Shown here: positions 34,347 through 42,715 of the stretch, in pieces
Layout: every line of letters starts with the position of its first letter
How positions within the stretch are numbered: the stretch's first letter is position 1
Source of the DNA: Flavobacteriales bacterium
GTDB lineage: Bacteria > Bacteroidota > Bacteroidia > Flavobacteriales_D > Crocinitomicaceae
Length of the DNA: 54,156 nt
Reading direction: 5' to 3'
Assembly (NCBI GenBank): GCA_947500875.1
Contig: CANMUN010000014.1
Coordinates: 1-54,156 of the forward strand
Position numbers and translations under genes: made by a program
Notes under the pieces: model-generated
What the model was told of the DNA's origin: nothing
The model's database searches: none
The model's input: only the letters and a program-made list of their open reading frames with translations

Positions 34347-35072
34347 ATGTACAGCAATGAGTTTCAATCCATCGTAGAATACCGCAGATCAAATCGAAAA
34401 TTTGACCCAACAGTTGATGTTCCAGAAGAGGTCATGCAGCGCAGCTTGGAACGCACTACGCTTTCTCCCAACAGTAGCAACATGCAGCTTTGGGAGTTTC
34501 ATTGGATTCATGACCCTCGCTTACTGAAGGAGTTTGTACCGTTGTGCTTGGGTCAAAGCGCTGCTAAAACGGCTAAAGAACTCGTAGTTTTCGTGACGAG
34601 AAGGGATTTATATAAGAGGAGAGCACGTTGGAATAAGGCCCAGATATTGGCCCATCTTGGAGACCGAGAGCCCAATGCTTTCGAAAAGAACGGTTTAGCC
34701 TATTATAGCAAGGTTATGCCTTTGTTGTACGGGCGCGATGTTTTGGGCCTTCATACCTTGGCGCGTAGGTCTGTATGTTTTTTTGGTGGCTTATTTAAAC
34801 CGTTCATGCGCTTTGGAGGTCGAACAGATCAACGCATCATGGTGCACAAATCGTGTGCATTAGCCGCACAAACATTCATGCTATCGATCGCGGCGGAAGG
34901 ATTTCATAGCTGTCCGATGGAGGGATTCGACAAGTGGAGGGTTCGTAGAAAATTAGGCTTGCCCCTTGGTGTAGAAATCAACATGATCATCGCTGTAGGA
35001 AAGGGGACGGAACCCGGCATTTGGGGGCCGAGATTTCGGGTTCCCACCGAAGAAGTTATATTCAAGCACTGA
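34347..35072 (+). CDS. Nitroreductase family protein
   Basis: A 241-residue FMN-dependent oxidoreductase of the nitroreductase superfamily. The N-terminal block SIVEYRRSNRKFDP (8-21) is the FMN phosphate-binding RRS-x-R motif, and SPNSSNMQLWEFHW (about 37-50) the second flavin contact. The C-terminal part has the usual AAQTFMLSIAAEGFHSCPMEGFD stretch near 172-194 and the closing VGKGTEPG segment. Members reduce nitroaromatics, quinones or flavins with NAD(P)H; the natural substrate is unknown. The gene is monocistronic, followed by about 100 bp of AT-rich sequence (35073-35173) with no recognisable feature. Confidence 0.88.
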   Translation: MYSNEFQSIVEYRRSNRKFDPTVDVPEEVMQRSLERTTLSPNSSNMQLWEFHWIHDPRLLKEFVPLCLGQSAAKTAKELVVFVTRRDLYKRRARWNKAQILAHLGDREPNAFEKNGLAYYSKVMPLLYGRDVLGLHTLARRSVCFFGGLFKPFMRFGGRTDQRIMVHKSCALAAQTFMLSIAAEGFHSCPMEGFDKWRVRRKLGLPLGVEINMIIAVGKGTEPGIWGPRFRVPTEEVIFKH

Positions 35073-35173
35073 AAACGCAGTTTACTTGTTTGAAAATCAG
35101 ATAATTATGTATTGTTAATAAAAATATCCTGTAATCTTTCAAAATATATGCGTTAAATCAGCAAATTTGCGCC

Positions 35174-35530
35174 ATGAAAAAGAAACGAGCCACAGTGATT
35201 TGGGAGAATGCGGAAGGACGGATTCTGCTGGTTAAAATGCCGAATAATTATTGGATGTTACCGGGGGGATATCCTGAAACCAAAGAGCCCAGAATGGCCG
35301 CTGCCATACGCGAACTCAAAGAAGAAACCGGTTTACATGCTACTGAGGTAAAGACGCTGCTAGAATACGAAGGGGAGCACCGAATGCATAAAGTGTTTTG
35401 GGTCAAAGCAGAAGGGACGCCTCGCGCGATGCCACCGGAAATTGTTCAAGTGGCTTATTTTGATGAGGTGCCAGCGGAAAAGATCAGTAAAAGCACCAAG
35501 GAGATTGTTCGTTTGTACCGCGAGCAGTAG
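35174..35530 (+). CDS. NUDIX hydrolase
   Basis: A 118-residue stand-alone NUDIX enzyme. The Nudix box is complete at about 35-57: GGYPETKEPRMAAAIRELKE followed by ETGL, matching Gx5Ex7RELxEExGL with all catalytic glutamates. This contrasts with the decayed box of the regulator at 22954-23703. The N-terminus is basic and the protein is small, similar to MutT-like housecleaning or ADP-sugar enzymes. Substrate is not predictable. It is followed by the M48 protease gene, 34 bp downstream, with a TATCTTTA box in the gap. Confidence 0.88.
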   Translation: MKKKRATVIWENAEGRILLVKMPNNYWMLPGGYPETKEPRMAAAIRELKEETGLHATEVKTLLEYEGEHRMHKVFWVKAEGTPRAMPPEIVQVAYFDEVPAEKISKSTKEIVRLYREQ

Positions 35531-35564
35531 TACATCAGCACGGGGTTTTTTGTATCTTTAGGAA

Positions 35565-36617
35565 ATGAAACAAAACACGATAATATCTCCGTCCGAGGCG
35601 GAGGCCGTTTTTAAACAAGCCAACCGCAGATCGATTTTATTTTTTGTTATTACCTTGTGTTTCTTGGCCTATTGCGCATACGAGTATTTTACGACGACCA
35701 ACGGGGCTTTTAGAACCTGTTTGAACGTGTTTTTCTGGATATCTTTGGGGTGTTGGATTTTAATTTCCATGGTGGTCTTGTGGTCTTCCGAGAACGATTC
35801 GGAAGAATTGGAAAAGGTGGATGCTGAGCGCATTGGAAAATTCTCGATACAGCAAGTAAAAGATATGTTTGCGGAGGTTTTTTCGAATACCCCGGGATTT
35901 GAAAAGCCCAAGGTGTACATTTCCTACATGCAAGTACTTAATTCTTGGGTGTTCAATACCCTGTTCAATCAGTATCAACATACGAACGCTGTTTACATGA
36001 CCGAAATGTGCTTTGAAAAGCTCAGCGAAAATGAGATTAAAGCGATTCTATATCACGAAATGGCGCATTTTAGAAAGTACATATACATGGAAAACCGCAC
36101 TTTGAATTTTTCCATGTTTTTCTTTTTTTTCATGCCTTTTGCATTCACGGCGCTCGTGCCCTTCATAATATTAAAAATTGTCTATGTGATTTTTGCCTTT
36201 GTTGCCGTATTGTACTTGTGGAATAAAATACGAGCAGTCAATGATTTGGAATCTCATGCAATGGAATTTTTGTGCGATTTGGAGGCGACGAAACACGTGG
36301 GTAAATTGAACATGATCAATGCCTTGATAGCCATCACTCGGGAGAATGAACCCATTGTTCAAAAGAGTAAATCGATGAAAGACAAGGTAAAGCAGGTGGT
36401 GAAACCTCCAAAACCTCGAATTCCAGTAGATTGGGCTCATTTTGACACCCATGTGGTCAATGGAAAAATTGAGTCCGAAGAATTGGAAGCCTTACATCGC
36501 ACTTTGGAATCGGTTGAGAATCCCGAATTGATGAATGCCGAACTCGACAAGGACGCCACCTCGCACCCGAGCCTTTCAAAAAGGGTGTTGTTTTTATGCC
36601 GATACGGGCACTCATAA
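35565..36617 (+). CDS. M48-family membrane metalloprotease
   Basis: A 350-residue HtpX/Ste24-like integral membrane protease. Two hydrophobic segments lie at 22-42 and 54-74, and two more at about 182-201 and 203-220. The zinc motif HEMAH is at 164-168 (His164, Glu165, His168), and the third ligand is probably Glu234 in MEFLCDLEA, corresponding to the REYLADA motif of HtpX. The C-terminal HPSLSKRVLFL matches the conserved Arg segment of M48 enzymes. It likely works in inner-membrane quality control. Its last 22 bases overlap the next gene. Confidence 0.85.
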   Translation: MKQNTIISPSEAEAVFKQANRRSILFFVITLCFLAYCAYEYFTTTNGAFRTCLNVFFWISLGCWILISMVVLWSSENDSEELEKVDAERIGKFSIQQVKDMFAEVFSNTPGFEKPKVYISYMQVLNSWVFNTLFNQYQHTNAVYMTEMCFEKLSENEIKAILYHEMAHFRKYIYMENRTLNFSMFFFFFMPFAFTALVPFIILKIVYVIFAFVAVLYLWNKIRAVNDLESHAMEFLCDLEATKHVGKLNMINALIAITRENEPIVQKSKSMKDKVKQVVKPPKPRIPVDWAHFDTHVVNGKIESEELEALHRTLESVENPELMNAELDKDATSHPSLSKRVLFLCRYGHS

Positions 36618-37234
36618 AAAGGCTCCGACAAATGGGTTTAAAATTTGTTGATCCCGAACCTTTCATTGCAGGGTATGAAACCTCAAGATATCGGGGTTAT
36701 GAAACGAACGATTGCGTAGTGAAAGCCTTGGCCATACTTTTCGGAATTTCGTACGATGAGGCACATGGTTTTGCACGAGGATTTTTTAGCCGTGACGAAC
36801 GCAAGGGGACTTTTGGATTTACCCATGGCATTCGAACCATGATGCGCGATCCAGCAGCTCGGTTTTACGGTACTATTCAGGAGGCTGAGTGTTATCGAAA
36901 TGAAACTGTTGAAACCGTGCAAGAGGCCTATCCCAAGGGAGTATATCTGGTGGATTCGTACAATCATGTATCCGTGCTGTGCGACGGCGTGTGGGTAGAT
37001 TATGAGGGCATCATTAGGCCTGATACACGGGTTTATGCCGTTTATCGCTTTACCCATTTTGAGCATTTCCGCAACTTTAGGAAGGAGGTTCGTAAAAAAT
37101 CCGCCCCAAAAGTTGATTGGTGGAGTTGGATTCTTGCCATTCTCATTGCTTACGCGCTCATTTTTCATGGGGACCGGGTTAAAAAAGACTTATTGCGCTT
37201 GAAGCATTGGGTTCAATATGAAATTTTGGGTTAA
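36596..37234 (+). CDS. Putative cysteine-peptidase-like protein with C-terminal membrane helix
   Basis: A 212-residue protein I cannot place in a named family. It shows a pattern like papain-fold or NlpC/C39-like enzymes: ETNDCVVKALAILFGISYDEA (Cys near 40 on a helix start) and later GVYLVDSYNHVSVLCDGVWVDYEG, where a His then an Asp follow in strands. The spacing (about 85 residues) suits a Cys-His-Asp triad. A transmembrane helix at about 175-192 near the C-terminus would anchor it. The start used is ATG 36596, overlapping the M48 gene; ATG 36632 is an alternative. Coupling to a membrane protease hints at a proteolytic pair, which is inference. Confidence 0.6.
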   Translation: MPIRALIKRLRQMGLKFVDPEPFIAGYETSRYRGYETNDCVVKALAILFGISYDEAHGFARGFFSRDERKGTFGFTHGIRTMMRDPAARFYGTIQEAECYRNETVETVQEAYPKGVYLVDSYNHVSVLCDGVWVDYEGIIRPDTRVYAVYRFTHFEHFRNFRKEVRKKSAPKVDWWSWILAILIAYALIFHGDRVKKDLLRLKHWVQYEILG

Positions 37235-37338
37235 ATTCTATCCCTTGCGGCAAATACCTGGAGGAATTCGAGTTTTACCATCCTCAATAAAGGACTTTTA
37301 AGAACAGCCTAAGCATAAAACGACTGTAAGGCAACTAC

Positions 37339-38115
37339 CTATCCCCTCACCGTAACATGAATACAATCATTCTCAAAGCGAAGCAGTACTTTTCGTTCCT
37401 TACGCATGCTAATCAAAACATCGAACAAGATTGAATTTAATTCTTTACAGTGTCGATTATTCTTAATGCTGCTAATATCGAATGCCACGCCGTAAGAATG
37501 GGTGGATTTTCCCGGAGTAGCCCCTGAGTCTAACTTTTTTAATTCAATTTGTTGGTTTTTTGTTCGGGTTAACGAGCTAATTTCCAACTTAGCGGAAGAT
37601 AAACCTTGTTCTAATAATGCATCATGAAATCGAGTCCCCAATTCATTCAACCTCATAAGTGCAATTGGAGTTAAATAAGGGCTACTATGGGTGAGATAAG
37701 CAATGGTATAGTTTTCATTTGGAATCACCACCACCAAGTATTTTTTTCGAATGTATTTTGTTCGTACAAGTTCACTTTCCACGAAACGGTCATGGCTTAA
37801 TTTCTTTGCGGATGGGCGATGAGCGTTGGGATAGTTATCCTGTGGAAGTCTTGTGTAGTTAAATTGATTACATTTACACGTAGGGTAAATTCTTTGTCGC
37901 ACCTTGTCTTTCAGGGAAAGCACTTTCTTAATTTCTCGTTTGATTCTAACGCGTTTCGGATAGGCAACAATGCCAATGAAAACCACTGCACCCCCTAGCA
38001 GTATTAGTGCGGTCATGAGTTTCATCGATTTTTTAAAAATGCGGAAAGCCACGTACATGGTCAGGACCACCATGATTATCGAGGCAAAGGCAAGGAAGAT
38101 TAGCGTTTTCGACAT
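37339..38115 (-). CDS. DUF5715-like protein, M15 peptidase-type fold, membrane anchored
   Basis: A 258-residue protein with two N-terminal hydrophobic segments (4-26 and 33-51) followed by a basic linker with a CxC motif (near 80). The C-terminal domain (about 140-258) has the sequence pattern of M15/VanY-type LAS metallopeptidases: SSLTRTKNQQ, then STHSYGVAFDIS with His and Asp at the zinc site, and CIHVTV with the last His. It resembles the DUF5715 group of Bacteroidota. Activity on peptidoglycan cross-links or stems in the periplasm is plausible. It is 18 bp downstream of an uncharacterised gene, and convergent with the gene ending at 37234; the 104 bp between hold nothing clear. Confidence 0.72.
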   Translation of the reverse strand: MSKTLIFLAFASIIMVVLTMYVAFRIFKKSMKLMTALILLGGAVVFIGIVAYPKRVRIKREIKKVLSLKDKVRQRIYPTCKCNQFNYTRLPQDNYPNAHRPSAKKLSHDRFVESELVRTKYIRKKYLVVVIPNENYTIAYLTHSSPYLTPIALMRLNELGTRFHDALLEQGLSSAKLEISSLTRTKNQQIELKKLDSGATPGKSTHSYGVAFDISSIKNNRHCKELNSILFDVLISMRKERKVLLRFENDCIHVTVRG

Positions 38116-38133
38116 AGGGTATTCAATGTTAGG

Positions 38134-39030
38134 TTAATGATTGTTGGTTATTTCGTTACAGCGGTATAGTTCCCGATAATCGTTCGGGCATAGGTGATAA
38201 AAATAAATGGATTGAAACCCTCGAACAGCATCGCGTTGGAGCATTTCGAACACTTCTTGGTATTGGCCATTATTCCATGGGCCTATGCCAAGCCTTTGGG
38301 CGCCTTGGTTGCGCGCGAGGTCCAAAATCTCAAGAAACGTTAAGTTTTCAATATCAATGACCCCTTTACGCAGAAAAAACTCGGCTGGACTGTGAATTCC
38401 TTGTTCCGATCCACTCAAGAGTTCGTGACGGGAAGTGAGCGGGAAAGCTATAAAATCCAACCGGCTTTCATCTTCCCAAAGGCTGCTTTGAAGGATTTGA
38501 ACATCGACACCATGTTGGTTCTGAACAAGGGTTTTCTTGTTGGCTTTGCGTAAGATAAATTGATTCCCTCTGTTAGGGTTTTCCCCGGGATTGTTATAAA
38601 ATTGGTGGGGATCGATGAACCCTTCTTCTCCTCGGTTGATTTCACGCACTTTTTCAAAGCCCCAATCCAACCTCGAAAGTCCTTTCATGTTGCTTTGGTT
38701 GTAGTAGGATAAATCGCAGATTAAAACCAATTCCTCTGCTAAAACAGGTGCGAGGTAGCCCATAAGAAATCCGGAAAATATTGGGTAGCTGCCACCGCCT
38801 TCAAATAACCCCTCGTTCATGGAGACCAACGCATGAATTTGAGCGCCTTCTTGTTGAAGTTGGTCTATGGCGAACAGCGCATCTCTTCCAATAAAGCGCA
38901 CTTTTGTTGATTGACGTGGATAGGTTCGAACGAGTTCGGAACAGCGGTCCACGCAAATTATTTGGTCGTAGGGTAAGTTTTCATAGGCGCGACTGTATTC
39001 GCCGGAAGCCAGATATAAGAGTGTTTTCAA
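38134..39030 (-). CDS. Uncharacterised protein with Rossmann-like N-terminus
   Basis: A 298-residue soluble protein with no family I can name. The N-terminus LLYLASGEYSRAYENLPYDQ, followed by IICVDRC, looks like a Rossmann strand-loop-helix, as in SAM-dependent enzymes, with an acidic end to strand 2. Other conserved-looking stretches are SMNEGLFEGGGSYPIFSGF near 89-107 and LGIGPWNNGQY near 247-257. It has neither signal peptide nor membrane helix. The only usable start is a TTG at 39030; an in-frame stop lies upstream and no ATG is near. It is divergent from a small unknown gene and probably co-transcribed with the M15-like gene. Confidence 0.6.
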   Translation of the reverse strand: MKTLLYLASGEYSRAYENLPYDQIICVDRCSELVRTYPRQSTKVRFIGRDALFAIDQLQQEGAQIHALVSMNEGLFEGGGSYPIFSGFLMGYLAPVLAEELVLICDLSYYNQSNMKGLSRLDWGFEKVREINRGEEGFIDPHQFYNNPGENPNRGNQFILRKANKKTLVQNQHGVDVQILQSSLWEDESRLDFIAFPLTSRHELLSGSEQGIHSPAEFFLRKGVIDIENLTFLEILDLARNQGAQRLGIGPWNNGQYQEVFEMLQRDAVRGFQSIYFYHLCPNDYRELYRCNEITNNH

Positions 39031-39082
39031 GGTAGAACGAAATTAGCTATATTTATCCTTATAAATAAAAAATGGATGCATT

Positions 39083-39394
39083 ATGGCGGTAGATTGTCAA
39101 GAATTGAAGCAGAAAATCACGTTCGGTGATCCGTTTTTCATCCTGTATCAAGAACATAAAAAAGGAGGGGCCATTGTCTCGGAAAAAGCCGTAAACCGCA
39201 TAGATGAATCGGATCGTTGTATTGATAAATGTACGGACACGGAAGGCGTTGATGTCTACGCGGCTTCATCGAGTTACAGCAAGGGGGATTCGTACTCTTG
39301 GTTCGATATACGCCAAGAAGAATTTCTATTTTCGATCAGTGGAAAGACATTTAACGAACTTTTTCCCAACGCCACGGAGTTAATGTCCCGGTAA
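39083..39394 (+). CDS. Small uncharacterised protein
   Basis: A 103-residue soluble protein, acidic, with six or more charged pairs and three Cys (positions 5, 47 and 51). No recognised domain. The start ATG is about 30 nt after TATATTTA, close to a -7 box, in the divergent region with the Rossmann-like gene. The last 15 bases overlap the end of the convergent phosphatase gene, so one of the pair probably ends by antisense interference. It could be a real gene given clean codon use and conserved-looking aromatic residues, but there is no functional clue. Confidence 0.5.
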   Translation: MAVDCQELKQKITFGDPFFILYQEHKKGGAIVSEKAVNRIDESDRCIDKCTDTEGVDVYAASSSYSKGDSYSWFDIRQEEFLFSISGKTFNELFPNATELMSR

Positions 39395-40102
39395 CGAAGT
39401 GTCCCAGTTTCGCACAAAATCACATTGATCAATGGTTTCTGGTGACATGCGATGCAGAATGTTCGTATTTCTTTTAAGAAATGAAATGTAAGGAATTGCC
39501 GTGGAATGGTCAAGAATTTCGTTTTGTAGGAGAAAGCAACCCAGAGCCGTTCCTGTTCTGCCAATACCTCCCCAGCAATGCAAATAGGCGCAACCTCCTT
39601 CTTCTAAAATGTTGTTTAATGCCGCAATCGTACTTCTCATTTGTGTGATGGTTGGTATGTCTAGATCTCGAATAGGGTATCTTAAACAATGCACTTCCTT
39701 TCCTTTTTCTTCGTAGTAGGTCTCTGCAAATTGAGCATACTGCCGCAAGGGAATCGCTTTGAAGTTGGTTTCATTGACTTCGGTTAAGTTGACGATGTGC
39801 GTTATCCCTAGTTCGTACAAGGTTTGTATTTTACGTTCTAACTCGTCATCGTTGATGGAGGAAGGAATTTCCCCTGCGTAAAGGGCTCCTGGAATTACTG
39901 CATACGCACGGAAATGGTCGAAATCCAATGGATTAAGCAAGCGATGGGCTTGGTCCATATGCATTCTTGATATGGGGTTAATCACCTCATTACGTTCGCT
40001 TTTCAAGGTACTCACAAGTTGATGAAAATTTTGTGCGTCCAAGGTTTCATGGAGGAAAGCCTCTGATACTGCCTTGCAAAAGTCGTGGGATGCTTTGTTC
40101 AT
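39380..40102 (-). CDS. Protein tyrosine/dual-specificity phosphatase family
   Basis: About 240 residues from the ATG at 40102. The signature HCWGGIGRTG (Cys-x5-Arg, near 194-203) is the active-site P-loop of cysteine phosphatases, and the preceding Asp-rich loop RDLDIPT supplies a general acid. It looks like a dual-specificity or inositol-phosphate phosphatase. The longer frame to 40372 runs through the divergent promoter and its N-terminus is not similar to phosphatases. The -7 box TAACTTTG at 40109-40116 ends seven bases before the ATG, so the message is nearly leaderless. It is back-to-back with a large membrane protein, perhaps co-regulated. Confidence 0.85.
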   Translation of the reverse strand: MNKASHDFCKAVSEAFLHETLDAQNFHQLVSTLKSERNEVINPISRMHMDQAHRLLNPLDFDHFRAYAVIPGALYAGEIPSSINDDELERKIQTLYELGITHIVNLTEVNETNFKAIPLRQYAQFAETYYEEKGKEVHCLRYPIRDLDIPTITQMRSTIAALNNILEEGGCAYLHCWGGIGRTGTALGCFLLQNEILDHSTAIPYISFLKRNTNILHRMSPETIDQCDFVRNWDTSLPGH

Positions 40103-40108
40103 TGAGGT

Positions 40109-40124
40109 CAAAGTTATATCTTTG
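40109..40124. promoter_or_regulatory. Abutting divergent -7 boxes
   Basis: CAAAGTTA-TATCTTTG holds TAACTTTG on the minus strand (40109-40116) and TATCTTTG on the plus strand (40117-40124), two perfect TAnnTTTG boxes with no base between. The extended sequence TCAAAG...CTTTGA is a dyad. The two promoters must compete for polymerase, so phosphatase and membrane-protein genes are likely expressed alternately. Confidence 0.6.
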
Positions 40125-40139
40125 AACAAAAATAATAGC

Positions 40140-41762
40140 ATGACTCCCAAAAAAGTAGTTTCGTATGTTCTCTCGTTGATTATTCTCTCAGTAATAGCCT
40201 TGTTAGCTTTTCGGCCCATTATTAGTTTCTCCAACGGGGCGTTTCTACTAACTCTTAGCACGGTTGCCGGCTTAATACTTTTGGTGCATACCGCAGACAA
40301 GGAATACACAGCGAACCGGAAGAAAAGTCCAATTGTTTTATCGGCATCGGTTTTTGGCTTGTTGATCACCATGTGGTTGTTGAATTGGTTGCTAAGATTC
40401 GATGTGTGGCAGGCGAGTTCTTATCAAACGGTATTGGGGGAAGTTCATAAGAATTCGTCCTTTGAAAAGGACATACATGAAGCTAAAAAAGAGCAAATGA
40501 TTGTGTTTGACGAATTGGTTGCTCGTACGATTGGGGAAAAGGTATTGGGTTCGGAAACCACCCTCGGTAGTCAGGCGGAACTGGGTACTTTTGTGCTACA
40601 AAACGTTGGAGGAAAATTTTATTGGGTTGCGCCTTTAGTGCATTCTGGTTTTTTTAAATATTGGTCCAATGCCGATGAAGGAACTCCAGGGTACGTGAAA
40701 GTTTCCGCCAACGATGACCAAGACGTGGAATTAGTGACGCAAGTGAAAGGTAAAAAACTTCATTTGGTCTATCAAACTGGTTCATATTTCATGAAGAATT
40801 TATACAACTATCTGTATTTTCACGGCTACAGCACGTATAAAATTGATCAGCCTGAGTTTGAAATCGACGACGAAGGAAATCCGTTTTGGGTTATTCCCAT
40901 TTCGAAAAAGCACTTTGCTTCCAAGGTATTGAATGTCGATAAATTATTGATTTTGAATCCCGCGAACGGAGCCATTAAAGAATATACTACGTCAAATGTA
41001 CCCAAGTGGGTAGACCGAATTTATACTCCCGAAATTTTGGTGGATCAAGTCGATTGGTGGGGTGAATACGTTCATGGCTATTGGAATTTTGCTCACCGAG
41101 ATATTATGGTTCCATCGGGCGAGATGGTCATGGTTTATGGTAAAGAGGGGCATTGCATGTGGTATCAGGGAATGACCTCCAAAGGACTGGATAATGCAAC
41201 CGTTGGATTTTTACTCATTGATTCCAAGGATAAAAAGGTAAATTTCTACAAGCGGGTAGGGGCGACTGAAACAGCTGCCATGCAATCGGCGGAGGGGAAG
41301 GTGCAAGAAAAAGGATATACTGCGGGTCACCCAACGGCCTACAATATTTCAGGTCAACCAACCTATCTCGTTCCTTTACATGATAAGTCCAATTTGGTTA
41401 AATCCATCGCGCTGGTGAATATCCATGATTTTAATCACTTGACAGTGGCTACGAACCTTTCGGATGCTTTAAGGGATTATTCCATCCTCATGTCCGATGA
41501 CGCCATGCGGAAATCAGGGAATTCGTTGTCCAAAAAAATGAACGCCAAGGTGCTGCGCGTGAGCAGTTTTACGAAGGCTGGGGTCACGTCGGTAGCACTA
41601 CTCATCGATGGACAAGAAAAACTTACCTTGTTCGGAGATCCAATGACTTTGACCGATTTGTTGTTTGTGAATCCAAACGATTCAATTCATGTTGAGTTTA
41701 TGCCGGTTTCAGGTCAAACCTTCGGCAACATAACAGAGTTGAAGAATTTGAGCATTAAATAA
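40140..41762 (+). CDS. Large membrane-anchored protein of unknown function, PepSY-like repeats
   Basis: A 540-residue protein from the ATG at 40140, 16 nt after a -7 box. Hydrophobic segments at about 8-26, 34-52 and 64-82 anchor it; the remaining 450 residues form a hydrophilic domain, probably outside the inner membrane. It contains repeated blocks of the type YWVAPLVHSGFFKYWS ... TPGYVKVSA and FWVIPISKK, which resemble PepSY modules, plus the notably conserved-looking DWWGEYVHGYWN and GATETAAMQSAEGKVQEKGY. The motif density suggests a widespread uncharacterised family rather than an orphan. A role in sensing or regulating proteases is possible by analogy with PepSY, but unproven. It ends 9 bp from a convergent gene. 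Confidence 0.65.
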   Translation: MTPKKVVSYVLSLIILSVIALLAFRPIISFSNGAFLLTLSTVAGLILLVHTADKEYTANRKKSPIVLSASVFGLLITMWLLNWLLRFDVWQASSYQTVLGEVHKNSSFEKDIHEAKKEQMIVFDELVARTIGEKVLGSETTLGSQAELGTFVLQNVGGKFYWVAPLVHSGFFKYWSNADEGTPGYVKVSANDDQDVELVTQVKGKKLHLVYQTGSYFMKNLYNYLYFHGYSTYKIDQPEFEIDDEGNPFWVIPISKKHFASKVLNVDKLLILNPANGAIKEYTTSNVPKWVDRIYTPEILVDQVDWWGEYVHGYWNFAHRDIMVPSGEMVMVYGKEGHCMWYQGMTSKGLDNATVGFLLIDSKDKKVNFYKRVGATETAAMQSAEGKVQEKGYTAGHPTAYNISGQPTYLVPLHDKSNLVKSIALVNIHDFNHLTVATNLSDALRDYSILMSDDAMRKSGNSLSKKMNAKVLRVSSFTKAGVTSVALLIDGQEKLTLFGDPMTLTDLLFVNPNDSIHVEFMPVSGQTFGNITELKNLSIK

Positions 41763-41771
41763 CCAAAGAAA

Positions 41772-42239
41772 TTAATCGGGTAGAGGTTGATAGGTTTCTG
41801 GGTAAAAGTGACGAATCATCACCTCGCCTAAGCAACCGGGAATATCGGAATCGTGGTATTTTTTTCCCTGAAACTCGTAGTACTCTTCGTCGATTTTTTG
41901 GACGTGCGCTCGATGTTCTGGAAGGACCTCAAATAAACTTAAGGTATCCGTTTCGTGTCGGTAGGTAAAGATGTAATAATCACCGTGAAGGCTCCAACCG
42001 ACAATCAAAGAGCAATCGAAATTCACCTTGAATTTTTTGGCGGCACGTTTTACCTTGGTGATGAATTCTTTTAAACTTCCGTAGCTATCAAACCAAACAA
42101 CCAACTTGTCATCGCGCCGAAATTCTTCGTCGTATTCATCGATATCAGACTCGGTGAAGTACTGATTATGTAAATGATCTAAAAAAACGTCTAAGACCTT
42201 TTTAGAAGCAGAAAAATGAAAGGAGTGATTGATCGCCAT
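41772..42239 (-). CDS. Uncharacterised protein
   Basis: A 155-residue soluble protein, mixed alpha/beta by eye, with an aromatic-rich C-terminal half (HGDYYIFTYRHE, EEYYEFQGKKY). It shows no motif I recognise and has no signal peptide. It is last in a minus-strand cluster of four small genes (43347 to 41772) with gaps of 32 and 63 bp between the last three. Such clusters of small unknown proteins next to repeat-rich secreted proteins can be immunity genes, but nothing in the sequence shows this. Confidence 0.55.
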   Translation of the reverse strand: MAINHSFHFSASKKVLDVFLDHLHNQYFTESDIDEYDEEFRRDDKLVVWFDSYGSLKEFITKVKRAAKKFKVNFDCSLIVGWSLHGDYYIFTYRHETDTLSLFEVLPEHRAHVQKIDEEYYEFQGKKYHDSDIPGCLGEVMIRHFYPETYQPLPD

Positions 42240-42271
42240 GGGATTACTATTTCCATCAAAACTATGAAATT

Positions 42272-42610
42272 TTAATTCATGGAGATTTCTTTTGGAAGTT
42301 TAGGTTGCATTTTTTGCAGTTGGTTTAGCTTCCATTCAATCTTTTTGCCTTTAAAAACCGGTTGCGCTTTTTCGAAACGCCATGCACCAAAGCCAGGTTC
42401 TTCGCGACTATTGGTCGTGCCATCTGCATTCAGCCAACGCACAATGGGGTTCGTGATTTCTACCAAATAAAAGCCACGGAAAGAATAACCCCTCACTTCA
42501 TAAATTTTACCGAGTTCTGGAAGCTCAATAAAGTCGATGTCGGCGTATAGGTCTCGGTCATCAATGAACCGCAATTTATCTCCTATTTTAACATTGTGTT
42601 TTCCTAACAT
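42272..42610 (-). CDS. Uncharacterised small protein, SH3-like beta barrel possible
   Basis: A 112-residue soluble protein. The first 60 residues (KIGDKLRFIDD ... LGKIYEVRGYSFRGFYLVEI) have the alternating pattern of a small beta barrel such as SH3-like or KOW-type folds, followed by a Trp-rich loop (GFGAWRFEKAQPVF) and a basic helical tail. No family name can be assigned. It sits between two membrane or soluble unknowns on the same strand, so it is likely co-transcribed with them. Confidence 0.5.
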   Translation of the reverse strand: MLGKHNVKIGDKLRFIDDRDLYADIDFIELPELGKIYEVRGYSFRGFYLVEITNPIVRWLNADGTTNSREEPGFGAWRFEKAQPVFKGKKIEWKLNQLQKMQPKLPKEISMN

Positions 42611-42611
42611 G

Positions 42612-42715
42612 TTACGATTTTTTCAAGGATTTTTCATAGACCTTCCGTTCTTTAATCCAGTCTCGAACCACGACTACCATGAGGCTGATTTCATTGTAAT
42701 CATCCAGCAGGTTTT
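42612..42715 (-). other. Out-of-frame C-terminal extension of the small membrane protein
   Basis: On the minus strand the frame from the A4 run to the TAA at 42612-42614 codes for NLLDDYNEISLMVVVVRDWI and then a basic end (KERKVYEKSLKKS). It has the composition of a genuine amphipathic C-terminus and no start of its own near a promoter, and it joins smoothly to the upstream gene after one inserted base. Confidence 0.5.

Noticed and set aside
37235..37338. Terminator between convergent genes
   Set aside because: No stem longer than about four base pairs with a T-run was found by eye.
40103..40372. N-terminal extension of the phosphatase
   Set aside because: It would cover the two divergent -7 boxes and the start of the opposite gene, and its sequence does not resemble phosphatases.
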